Below, piece after piece: positions 24,401 through 29,455 of a stretch of 29,455 nucleotides of DNA. The stretch comes from CAVSWN01 sp046728115 (GTDB lineage Bacteria; Acidobacteriota; Vicinamibacteria; Vicinamibacterales; CAVVIG01). The notes under the pieces were generated by a model. The model searched no databases, had not been told where the DNA came from, and saw only the letters and a list, made by a program, of their open reading frames with translations. The position numbers and the translations under genes were made by a program. Location of the stretch: the NCBI GenBank assembly GCA_046728115.1, contig JBKPDW010000359.1, positions 1 through 29,455 on the forward strand. The letters run 5' to 3'. Within the stretch, counting starts at the first letter, position 1; each line of letters begins with the position of its first letter.

Positions 24401-24579
24401 GTGGTCACCGACCGGACCTTCTCAATGAGCACGTCGCTCGACGCTTCGACTGTGGCGCCGGGTAATACTGCCCCCGACGCATCCTTGACGGTTCCGGTGA
24501 TCGACGCCTGCGCGAACACCAGCCGCGGCACGAGACACAGCCACGCGATCAGCGCCAGCCTTCTAGTGCGTGCACCCAT
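21451..24579 (-). CDS. Second Oar-like TonB-dependent receptor
   Basis: From ATG 24579 the product is 1042 residues. GGAGG eight bases upstream fixes this start; the frame is open for 60 more codons that look non-coding. The signal peptide is RTRRLALIAWLCLVPRLVFA. The regulatory-like domain follows (GTVKDASGAVLPGATVEASS, LRPGVYTVTCTLPGF), then the plug (ESPVVDVQNTRRETVLSADV, SLPGTRAYGSLLNATPG, MNIVPRTGSNKFSGQAFFNG) and a barrel ending RFVRFNVTFNF. It is a distant paralogue of the receptor at 17856-21269. It has its own promoter (24686-24714) and appears monocistronic. The substrate is unknown. Confidence 0.93.
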   Translation of the reverse strand: MGARTRRLALIAWLCLVPRLVFAQASITGTVKDASGAVLPGATVEASSDVLIEKVRSVTTDSTGQYRIVDLRPGVYTVTCTLPGFGKFTREGVELTGSFTATINAELKVGSLEESVTVTGESPVVDVQNTRRETVLSADVIASLPGTRAYGSLLNATPGLTVDNNGLAATPTMTFFTAHGGNTNEGRMTINGMTVAAAFNGGGVSSLTYDTINAEEVSVLVSGGLGENETGGPAMNIVPRTGSNKFSGQAFFNGAGKWSTGDNLDDELRAIGITRGPGIIGAYDFSGSYGGPIKQDRLWFWGSYRKFSTAQGVEGIGANRYAGDPAQWGYLRDDSIEPRNVQGRDILSVRFTGQVTPRNKVTFSQENQYRCEGSTLTTSGKGCRQREGNWIALGSTTMSPEANTGYFDFPYWVTQATWTSPVTSKLLLESGFTRFAYRHAGGPGQLPPDGIFDLIPVTEQQAIDNHRANFVYRGLSDYLDNYGNPNNWRASLSYVTGAHNMKIGYQGAYLIADTTRVANDSQLAYRFTNQQPNAFSYRLQNFQQADRTGTAALFVQDTWTHNRLTLQGALRYDRVWSFSPAEHNGTTTISRFNAAAITPGETKGVDAYNDISPRVGIVYDVFGTGKTAVKFNLGRYLAPGTNDTIYTMNNQAAAAFVYSVTNRGWSDTNGNKVVDCDINNPAQQVVPGGDTCGALTGSQLNFGKPGIATRVNPDLLKGWGVRPVDWQYGIDVQHELAPRVSLDVAYNRRWWGNFIVTDNVSVGPSDYEKWVYTAPKDSRLPGGGGYPIPVYTLTAAAAARPADNYVTFETDFGSARTRYWHGVDVTLNARLRNNLFLQGGTATGRQVQDTCDSVLKVDSPDARFCHDVEPFQTALRGSATYTVPRVGVLVSATVRSQPSLFRDGVTPPGVFNTGSIRTGTNPSGANVQVPNTVVQSLLGRLPPGGLANGTTTVALLDNDEHRMYADNRRTQVDMRFAKVVRFNGRRADIGVDLYNLLNANYVNQATGYENQYDFVAPNGGTWNNPITILPPRFVRFNVTFNF

Positions 24580-24621
24580 CACCCGTCCTCCTTCGGTCGC
24601 AGCCTGTGCCGCCGAGGCACG

Positions 24622-24637
24622 AGACACTGTGTTGCAA
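24622..24637 (-). promoter_or_regulatory. Leader element TTGCAA-x-ACA-x-TGT, copy 2
   Basis: TTGCAA at 24632-24637, continuing leftward as CACAGTGTCTCG, matches the element in the other receptor's leader (GACACTGTTCG). It lies between the predicted promoter and the ribosome binding site. The CACTGT/ACAGTG part reads the same on both strands, which would suit a dimeric regulator, but no regulator gene is present here. Confidence 0.3.
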
Positions 24638-24685
24638 ACGTCCCCAAGGGACGACCCGGAATTACACTCCGTTACATCATCGGAG

Positions 24686-24714
24686 CTTGTAAATGAACTG
24701 CGGCACACTGTCAA
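24686..24714 (-). promoter_or_regulatory. Sigma70-type promoter of the second Oar-like receptor gene
   Basis: Read leftward, TTGACA (24714-24709), 17 bases, then TACAAG (24691-24686), a 4-of-6 match to -10. The start codon is about 107 bases downstream. The -35 and spacer length equal those of the other receptor promoter. Confidence 0.5.
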
Positions 24715-24803
24715 GGACAAGATCGGCGAAAAGACCGCGTATTTCCGCGGCGAAACCACAAAACCGGATCTCTATGGATTCTCTAAAGACCGGTCGGCAC
24801 AGG

Positions 24804-25961
24804 TCACTTTCCGGAAGGTTTGCTGAACCTGGCTGAGTCAACAGGAACATTCGTCTTGAGGTCGCTCAGCTTCGCCGTGTACCTCCCGTCCAGCCAGGTG
24901 AACTTGTATTCGAAGGGAAACTTGACGCCGCCAACGTCCCGGTAATCCGAGTAATCGATTTGCGTTGGAATGCGGCCGATCGCTGAAGGGGTATAGCGGA
25001 CCAGTCGGGCGAGAAGATTCGATCGCGGGTCGAAGTAGAGCGTGGCGAGGAAACCTCTCGGCCCGTTTCCTTGCACGACCAGAAAATCGCGGTCGCCGAT
25101 GCTTTGTCTCGCAGCGCCCCGCCAGTTGGTCAGGACTTGCTTGGCCTGACCGGGAAACGCTAACTGCGCCTCGAGCCGCGCACCGTCCAGCTCCCCGCCG
25201 TTGAGCTCGTACTCGCCGAGCAGACCCCGCGGCGTGTTGATCCACCCGGTGCGACCATCGAAGACCCAGGTGCTGCTGGGGCGTTCCGGATGCTCCTTGT
25301 ACGTGATGAGTATCGTGCGCTGATTCGGTGCTTTGGCAACGATGCTGAACTCGGCGTTGCCGCCGAGGTCGCCATAGCCGACGGCGGTTCCCGTGGCGAT
25401 AAAGCTCGTGATGGCGGCCAGCCGCTGTGCGCCGCCGAGTGCCTCGATGTACTTGTCGAGAATCTGATCAGCGGATGGCAATCCGCTTCCCTGCCGAACG
25501 GTGTCGTCGTTTTCAACGTTGGGAACGTCGTACCACGTATCGAGGGCGATTGTCGTCGCAGGAGTAATGCGCCCATGGTGGCACGTCCAGCACGTGACCC
25601 GCTGCTGGCCGTTGAAGTTGGTGCGGTTGATGCTCGCTACCATGTCCACCATTCGCCGCGCCGTGATCTTTCGCGGAGTATCGGTGACGAAATCCGCCCG
25701 ATCCGTGCCGGCGTTCGGGTGACAGTCGGCGCAATCGAGGCCGAGGTCGGCCGAGATGACGCCCATGCTGGCTATGAAATCGTCAACGCTGAGGTCCTTG
25801 AGCCCGGCCGTCGTCACGGCCTTGAAGGCTTCCCCGGCCTTCTTCCCCGCGGAGGCTGCCGCCTGACCCTGCGCTCCGACGCCATCAACCAGAGCCACAC
25901 TGATCAAGCCCAGGCACGCGAGTATGTAGACCGCGAGCGTCGCGCGCAACGAAAGCTCCAT
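24804..25961 (-). CDS. Diheme c-type cytochrome, photosynthetic reaction-centre cytochrome subunit-like, with C-terminal lipoprotein-sorting-like domain
   Basis: From ATG 25961 the product is 385 residues; GGGGAG seven bases upstream supports this start. A signal peptide (LRATLAVYILACLGLISVAL, cleaved near GAQ) precedes two heme sites, CADCH at 77-81 and CWTCH at 124-128. Each has upstream methionines (Met66, Met104/107) in a helix, the arrangement of the reaction-centre cytochrome family (PF02276). The part from residue ~155 on is a beta-rich domain (ILDKYIEALGGAQRLAAITS, TWVFDGRTGWINTP, YRDVGGVKFPFEYKF) resembling outer-membrane lipoprotein-sorting proteins. Non-photosynthetic Acidobacteria carry many such proteins, so this is not evidence of phototrophy. 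Likely a periplasmic electron carrier or sensor. Confidence 0.85.
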   Translation of the reverse strand: MELSLRATLAVYILACLGLISVALVDGVGAQGQAAASAGKKAGEAFKAVTTAGLKDLSVDDFIASMGVISADLGLDCADCHPNAGTDRADFVTDTPRKITARRMVDMVASINRTNFNGQQRVTCWTCHHGRITPATTIALDTWYDVPNVENDDTVRQGSGLPSADQILDKYIEALGGAQRLAAITSFIATGTAVGYGDLGGNAEFSIVAKAPNQRTILITYKEHPERPSSTWVFDGRTGWINTPRGLLGEYELNGGELDGARLEAQLAFPGQAKQVLTNWRGAARQSIGDRDFLVVQGNGPRGFLATLYFDPRSNLLARLVRYTPSAIGRIPTQIDYSDYRDVGGVKFPFEYKFTWLDGRYTAKLSDLKTNVPVDSARFSKPSGK

Positions 25962-25981
25962 GGTGTTCTCCCCGCACGACG

Positions 25982-26001
25982 CCGGCGTGAATGAACGCCG
26001 G
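25982..26001 (-). promoter_or_regulatory. Hairpin in the leader of the cytochrome gene
   Basis: CCGGCGT-GAATGA-ACGCCGG is a 7-base perfect inverted repeat with a 6-base loop. Its near edge is 20 bases from the cytochrome start codon, just ahead of the ribosome binding site. It could shape mRNA stability or translation. High GC content makes short hairpins common, so the call is modest. Confidence 0.25.
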
Positions 26002-26085
26002 TCCGGCAAGCCGCGAATCGTAACTTGATATGGCGGTCCATTTCCACCCGGTATACATTAGCGTTCCAAACAGGAGGCGCGGTTG

Positions 26086-26487
26086 ATGCGCATGGGATTG
26101 CGTGACGTCATCGGACTCGTGTTCGCGTTGTTCGTCGCGCTGCCAGCAGCTGCTCAGTTTGGACATCCGCTGAAAGGCACGTTCAGCGGCGACTGGGGAC
26201 CGACCAAGGATAAGCAGACGCACGTTGTCCTCGAATTCAACTGGGACGGCAAGGAGATCACGGGAAGAATCAATCCCGGGCCCAAGGCGGTTCCGTTTCA
26301 GAAGGCCACACTCGACCCGTCGACCTGGGGTGTGCACATCGAAGCCGAGGGCAAGGACGCCGCAGGCGCAGCTATCCGCTATGTGATCGACGGCAAGCTC
26401 GAGAACATCGGCTCCTATCAACGAGTGCTGAGCGGTACCTGGACGCAGGGGGCGGAGAAGGGGACGTTTCGGGTAGTAAGGAACTGA
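26086..26487 (+). CDS. Small secreted protein of unknown function
   Basis: The 133-residue product starts MRMGLRDVIGLVFALFVALP, a signal peptide cleaved near AAAQ. AGGAGG (26072-26077) lies eight bases ahead of ATG 26086; TTG 26083 is also in frame and possible. The mature part (~110 residues) looks like a small beta-barrel: GTFSGDWGP, THVVLEFNWDGKEITGRINP, RYVIDGKLENIGSYQRVLSG and a last strand KGTFRVVRN. I do not recognise a named family. It is divergent from the cytochrome gene and convergent with the gene at 26504, with only 16 bases between the stops. Confidence 0.8.
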   Translation: MRMGLRDVIGLVFALFVALPAAAQFGHPLKGTFSGDWGPTKDKQTHVVLEFNWDGKEITGRINPGPKAVPFQKATLDPSTWGVHIEAEGKDAAGAAIRYVIDGKLENIGSYQRVLSGTWTQGAEKGTFRVVRN

Positions 26488-26503
26488 ACTCTGAAATCCT
26501 AAC
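26487..26503. repeat. Single AACTCTGAAATC unit at a convergent gene end
   Basis: AACTCTGAAATCC lies in the 16-base gap between two convergent stop codons. It repeats the unit found at 14069-14081 (AACTCTGAAATCT), suggesting the same element family. It is very short, so chance cannot be excluded. Confidence 0.25.
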
Positions 26504-27478
26504 CTACTGCTTCTTCCCGAATAGCGGCTGCCCGAAATCGTCGGTAAGCCGCTGCAGGTACTTGTTGTTCTCCTGACAGATGTATTCGGTCAGCTCGCCC
26601 GTCGGGTTCCACCGGATGTCCCACCGTACGGTGAATGGTTTGGTGTAGGCGCCAGGGTCGTCGAACGTCGCTTCGTAGTGCAGCGTGCTCTTGTCGGGTC
26701 GCGAGAACTTTTCGACGACGTGCATCATGTCGGTGTGCGGGTGCCCGAAGTAGTCCATCCACGTCTGCTCGTTGAAGCCGACGACGTCGACGACGAGCGC
26801 GTCGCCTTCCCAGCGCCCGACTGAATGACCGAGATAGGTTGGATTGAGATCGTCCCCTTGCGGGTGAGGCCGCCCATCCATGTAGATCTCGCGCCAGATA
26901 TGCGTCGCGCCTTCGAAGATCATCAGGATCCGCTTCTGTTCCGGCAACTGGATGATCTCCATCGGATAAGGCGTTGCCATGAGACGCGGTCCACCCGGCG
27001 GCAGGCAGTACCCTTCGGGGTCGTACTTCGACTGATTCTTCGTGTTGTAGTCGTAAACGGCTGCGGCCCACGGCTGAAACGGGACCTGGGGCTCGGACTT
27101 GGCACCGCCGCGCCCGCCACCGAACGTTCCTTCTCCGCCCCCAAGTGCATCGCCGCCTGCGGCGCCCGGCGCGCCGCGTCCCCGGCCGAACGTCGGCGGG
27201 TGTTTTTCGGCGTACGTCTTGCCGTCGGCCTCGACGACGCGTTCGCCCATGTTGGTGATATAGGGAACGTTCCAGACGCCCTTTTCGCCAGCCACTCGCC
27301 CGAGGTTCACCGTTCCGTCAGCGAGTCGCGGGGTAGGCTGCGGCGGGCCGCTCATTCCGCGGCCTCGACCGCCGGGACCACTCGCCTCCTGGCCGGGCGG
27401 TTGCGCCGAGACGCTCCAGAACGCCGTGAACACAATCGCGGTCGCGCAGATCAATGCGCCAATCAGACGATTTCGCAC
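26504..27478 (-). CDS. Secreted conserved hypothetical protein (partner of DUF6152)
   Basis: The 324-residue product begins at GTG 27478, with AGGAG eight bases upstream. MRNRLIGALICATAIVFTAF is a signal peptide. Two Gly/Arg-rich low-complexity stretches follow (about 33-46 and 96-130, for example FGRGRGAPGAAGG). The folded core has conserved-looking motifs: GYCLPPGGPRLMATPYPMEI, ILMIFEGATHIWREIYMDGR, LGHSVGRWEGDALVVDVVGF and TLHYEATFDDPGAYTKPFTV. I know this pattern as a common acidobacterial secreted protein without assigned function, usually next to DUF6152 genes as here (17-base gap). Possibly a periplasmic beta-rich binding protein; no catalytic residues can be named. Confidence 0.8.
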   Translation of the reverse strand: MRNRLIGALICATAIVFTAFWSVSAQPPGQEASGPGGRGRGMSGPPQPTPRLADGTVNLGRVAGEKGVWNVPYITNMGERVVEADGKTYAEKHPPTFGRGRGAPGAAGGDALGGGEGTFGGGRGGAKSEPQVPFQPWAAAVYDYNTKNQSKYDPEGYCLPPGGPRLMATPYPMEIIQLPEQKRILMIFEGATHIWREIYMDGRPHPQGDDLNPTYLGHSVGRWEGDALVVDVVGFNEQTWMDYFGHPHTDMMHVVEKFSRPDKSTLHYEATFDDPGAYTKPFTVRWDIRWNPTGELTEYICQENNKYLQRLTDDFGQPLFGKKQ

Positions 27479-27495
27479 GGCGGTTTCTCCTTGAA

Positions 27496-27900
27496 CTAGT
27501 GCGGTGTCTGAGTCTGGCTCGACGCGGCGAACAGGCGTTGGCCCGTGGCGTCCAGCACGACCACTCGCGCATTGCCGACGTTCGCGCCATCTTTCGCCTG
27601 GCTGCCCTCGACGGTCACGGCGTCACCGATCTTCAGCGTGTTCCGCGTCCAACCTTGGCGCATCAGGCCGTTGGGGCTGCCCATCTCCATGCCCCAGTTC
27701 ACGACTTTGCCGTCAGAGGCGGTGACGTCCATGTAGAAGTAGGTGTGGGGATTCTGCCACTCGATCTTCGTGACGATACCCTTCAGCGTAAGGGCTTTGT
27801 TCGCATCGAACTCCGCCGCAAACGAGTGATGAGCAATCGCCGAACCCGTGCCCAAGACCATTCCGACCACGGCCGCGAACGCAGCAAACTTCGTCCTCAT
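27496..27900 (-). CDS. DUF6152 family protein, secreted
   Basis: From ATG 27900 the product is 134 residues; GGAGG six bases upstream supports it over the adjoining GTG 27903. The signal peptide ends at AIAHHSFAAEFD, and this HHSFAAEFD start of the mature protein is the hallmark of the family. LKGIVTKIEWQNPHTYFYMD and WGMEMGSPNGLMRQGW follow. The small OB-like beta-barrel has three His residues near its start that could bind a metal or cofactor, but the role is unknown. It is the first gene of a two-gene operon with the 26504-27478 gene, driven by the promoter at 27958-27986. Confidence 0.88.
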   Translation of the reverse strand: MRTKFAAFAAVVGMVLGTGSAIAHHSFAAEFDANKALTLKGIVTKIEWQNPHTYFYMDVTASDGKVVNWGMEMGSPNGLMRQGWTRNTLKIGDAVTVEGSQAKDGANVGNARVVVLDATGQRLFAASSQTQTPH

Positions 27901-27957
27901 CACCAGCCTCCACGAAAACCGTGCCCGATCAGGCGCACTCGTGCCTTCCGAGCGGTT

Positions 27958-27986
27958 ATTGTCCGGAGTCGGACAGGAATTGTCAA
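27958..27986 (-). promoter_or_regulatory. Sigma70-type promoter of the DUF6152 operon with overlapping inverted repeat
   Basis: Read leftward, a perfect -35 TTGACA (27986-27981), 17 bases, then GACAAT (27963-27958; 4 of 6). The inverted repeat TGTCCG-GAGT-CGGACA (27960-27975) lies in the spacer and runs into the -10, where a bound repressor would block polymerase. The DUF6152 start codon is 58 bases from the -10. Confidence 0.55.
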
Positions 27987-28037
27987 TTGGCCGCTATGGT
28001 CGAGGAGTTCAAGAGTGGGGCCGATTCCGAGGCTGCG

Positions 28038-28775
28038 TCACCGCCCTCGTCCCCGGCTGCCGGAACGCAGCGACCGCTCGTAGCGTTCCTGGATTTGGCG
28101 ATCGAACTTCTCGAGCAGCGCTTTGTCGCCCGGATACCAGTATTGAATGTGACAGCTCTCACAGGCCTGGTCGAGATTGTCGCCAGCTTCCCACAATTCG
28201 TCGGCATCTTTCTTTTTCACGATCTCGAGGACTTCGAGCCCGACGTTTCGCAGTGCTTCGATCTTCGCATTCCAGAGCACTGGATCCGCTTCGAGCTTGG
28301 CCTTTATCTGCGCCGGAGACAATTCGGTGGCATCGGGGCCGGTGCTGTTGTTTTCGTCTCCGGGAGGCGCAAACGGCCTGGGGATCTTCAACAGATAGAC
28401 CCCCTCGGCGATCGTGACGGCACCGATCCGGATCTTCTCCCAGTCCTTGTCGGTTCTCGGCTTGGTTTCAACCGTTCCATTCTTCCCAATCTCGACCTTC
28501 ACTGAATCGAAGATGTAATCGGAGGCGGGATCGAGCATGTCGCGCATCAGTTCCTTGACGGACACGATCGGTTTGAGGTCTCCCCACAGTTGAGGAGACG
28601 GCAGAGCGGGCGGGGGCGATTCCTCCGCCGACGGTTTCGACGACGAGCAAGCACAGAGCGAGATGGCACAGAGCAGGCAGGACAAGCGGGATAGGGAGGA
28701 TCGGCAGAAAAATCGTCCTGACCCGCCTGTTCGACCGCAACTGCCTGTCCGGCCGTGCGTGCCTGGTCTCGTCAC
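28038..28775 (-). CDS. Monoheme c-type cytochrome, probably exported or lipid-anchored
   Basis: The 245-residue frame starts at GTG 28775, overlapping the stop of the TPR cytochrome gene by four bases (GTGA). The N-terminal ~45 residues contain a basic stretch and then LSCLLCAISLCACSSS, a signal peptide that may end in a lipobox Cys. A mostly helical domain follows with one heme site, CESCH at 205-209 (ACESCHIQYWYPGDK), near the C-terminus. One C-terminal heme on a helical bundle recalls cytochrome c'-type proteins. Its true start might be an internal codon closer to the hydrophobic stretch. It is probably made together with the diheme protein before it and may exchange electrons with it. Confidence 0.75.
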   Translation of the reverse strand: MTRPGTHGRTGSCGRTGGSGRFFCRSSLSRLSCLLCAISLCACSSSKPSAEESPPPALPSPQLWGDLKPIVSVKELMRDMLDPASDYIFDSVKVEIGKNGTVETKPRTDKDWEKIRIGAVTIAEGVYLLKIPRPFAPPGDENNSTGPDATELSPAQIKAKLEADPVLWNAKIEALRNVGLEVLEIVKKKDADELWEAGDNLDQACESCHIQYWYPGDKALLEKFDRQIQERYERSLRSGSRGRGR

Positions 28776-29455
28776 TTGCTGGCTTTCAATTGATCGAGCT
28801 GCCGCTTCAATTGCTGGATGTTCGGGTTGTTCGGATCGAGCTGCACCGCCTTCTCGAGGTTCTTGATCTGGTTCTCCTTATCGTTCTTCTTCGCATACGC
28901 CTGCGCCATGGCGAAATAGGTCAACGCGTGATTCGGATCGAGCTCTGCGTTTGCCTGCAGCAGCGCCAGGGCATCGTCCGGCTTGTTGCTGTTGGTGAGC
29001 GCGTTCGCGGCGGCTACGAGGCTCGCCTCGTTGAAATCGATGGCCTGCTTGCGCAGGTCGCGGTACTGCTCAATCGCGGCGGAGGCGCCTGACTTGGTCG
29101 TCGTCTCGGTGAGCGCATCAACGGTGACCTTTGGCACCGGCTGGCCGCGATGGCAGGTGGCGCAGCGGAGCCGGGAGATGTCGGCGGCGGCCTTGCCAGT
29201 CACTTCCGGCAGCTTCGCAGAGATTTCGCGCGACATCAGGATCATCTTGCGGGCGACGTTTTTCTTCGGATTCTCGTCGGACGCGTAATCGGCCTGCGGC
29301 CCCTGGCCGGTGTGGCAATAGGCGCAGCCGCCCTGAGCCTGCACGCCCAGCTGCTGCACGAAGCCCTGCATGGTGGTGATCAATTCAGCCCGCGCGATGT
29401 CTTTGGGATAGACCTGCAGGTTGGTCAGCGGCGGTGGTTGCTGCTGTCCCGCCGC
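28772..29455 (-). CDS. Diheme reaction-centre-type c cytochrome with C-terminal TPRs, N-terminus outside the window
   Basis: The frame is open to the window edge, adding 24 codons (including LQVYPKDIARAELI) beyond the first in-window start-like codon at 29383. The visible part has VYPKDIARAE, TMQGFVQQLGVQAQGGCAYCH and later LRCATCHRGQPVPK. This is the two-heme pattern of the photosynthetic reaction-centre cytochrome family (PF02276), with Met residues in the preceding helices. The last ~110 residues carry two to three TPR units (LVAAANALTNSNKPDDALAL, LTYFAMAQAYAKKNDKENQI). A signal peptide would lie upstream, outside the window. The gene is coupled to the monoheme cytochrome gene. Confidence 0.88.
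   Translation of the reverse strand, partial: AAGQQQPPPLTNLQVYPKDIARAELITTMQGFVQQLGVQAQGGCAYCHTGQGPQADYASDENPKKNVARKMILMSREISAKLPEVTGKAAADISRLRCATCHRGQPVPKVTVDALTETTTKSGASAAIEQYRDLRKQAIDFNEASLVAAANALTNSNKPDDALALLQANAELDPNHALTYFAMAQAYAKKNDKENQIKNLEKAVQLDPNNPNIQQLKRQLDQLKASK

Noticed and set aside
24580..24759. 60-codon extension of the second receptor
   Set aside because: It would contain the promoter and leader; GGAGG before ATG 24579 marks the true start.
26025..26057. TTGATA and TATACA as a promoter for the small secreted protein
   Set aside because: The spacer would be 21 bases, too long for a normal sigma70 promoter.
24804..29455. Phototrophy suggested by reaction-centre-type cytochromes
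   Set aside because: These domains are common in non-phototrophic Acidobacteriota and no pigment or reaction-centre gene is present.
1..29455. CRISPR array, tRNA, rRNA, IS element or prophage
   Set aside because: No regularly spaced repeats, cloverleaf-like sequence, transposase, integrase or phage gene was seen on either strand.

Overview
The window is GC-rich bacterial DNA that most resembles an Acidobacteriota genome, probably of the Vicinamibacteria type. That placement is an inference from gene content. The content is two Oar-like TonB-dependent receptors, two CRTAC1 (FG-GAP/ASPIC-UnbV) proteins, reaction-centre-type c cytochromes, a DUF6152 protein with its usual partner, a Tat-exported GMC dehydrogenase pair and a DUF1080 protein. 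No tRNA, rRNA, CRISPR array, transposase or prophage gene was found. Almost every gene is on the minus strand. The plus strand carries only 4739-7030 and one small gene at 26086. No gene-free stretch exceeds about 230 bases.

Layout, left to right. 1-60 is the first 20 codons of a leftward gene, possibly a nitrilase-like hydrolase. 197-4692 is a two-gene unit read leftward: a membrane-anchored five-heme cytochrome with C-terminal TPRs, then a CRTAC1 protein with a 4-base overlap. 4739-6686 (plus) holds a Gfo/Idh/MocA oxidoreductase and a secreted DUF1080 protein, followed by a gene scar (6696-7030): an orphan Tat signal peptide joined to the tail of a beta-propeller protein. 7152-21269 is a long leftward run. 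In transcription order it reads Oar-like receptor, TPR protein, CRTAC1 protein, gluconate-dehydrogenase-subunit-3-like Tat protein, GMC oxidoreductase, Tat-exported xylose-isomerase-like TIM barrel, YdcF-like protein, GH29 alpha-L-fucosidase and PQQ-dependent dehydrogenase. 21451-24579 is a second Oar-like receptor. 24804-29455 holds a reaction-centre-type cytochrome, a small secreted protein on the opposite strand, a DUF6152/partner operon, a monoheme cytochrome and a partial diheme TPR cytochrome.

How the genes may work together (inference). The centre of the window collects the enzyme classes known from oxidative glycoside cleavage: GMC dehydrogenase plus small Tat subunit (as in glucoside 3-dehydrogenase), Gfo/Idh/MocA oxidoreductase, xylose-isomerase-like TIM barrel and DUF1080 (3-keto-disaccharide hydrolase family). 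Beside them are a fucosidase, a PQQ sugar dehydrogenase and an outer-membrane receptor. I read this as a periplasmic sugar or glycoside oxidation locus whose electrons could pass to the c cytochromes encoded nearby. A TPR protein directly precedes a translationally coupled CRTAC1 gene in two separate places, which suggests a working module of unknown function.

Small-scale structure. There are three well-formed TTGACA-N17 promoters (both receptors and the DUF6152 operon) and a leader element shared by the two receptor genes. A REP-like palindrome lies inside a coding region. Several families of degenerate short repeats sit just 3' of stop codons.
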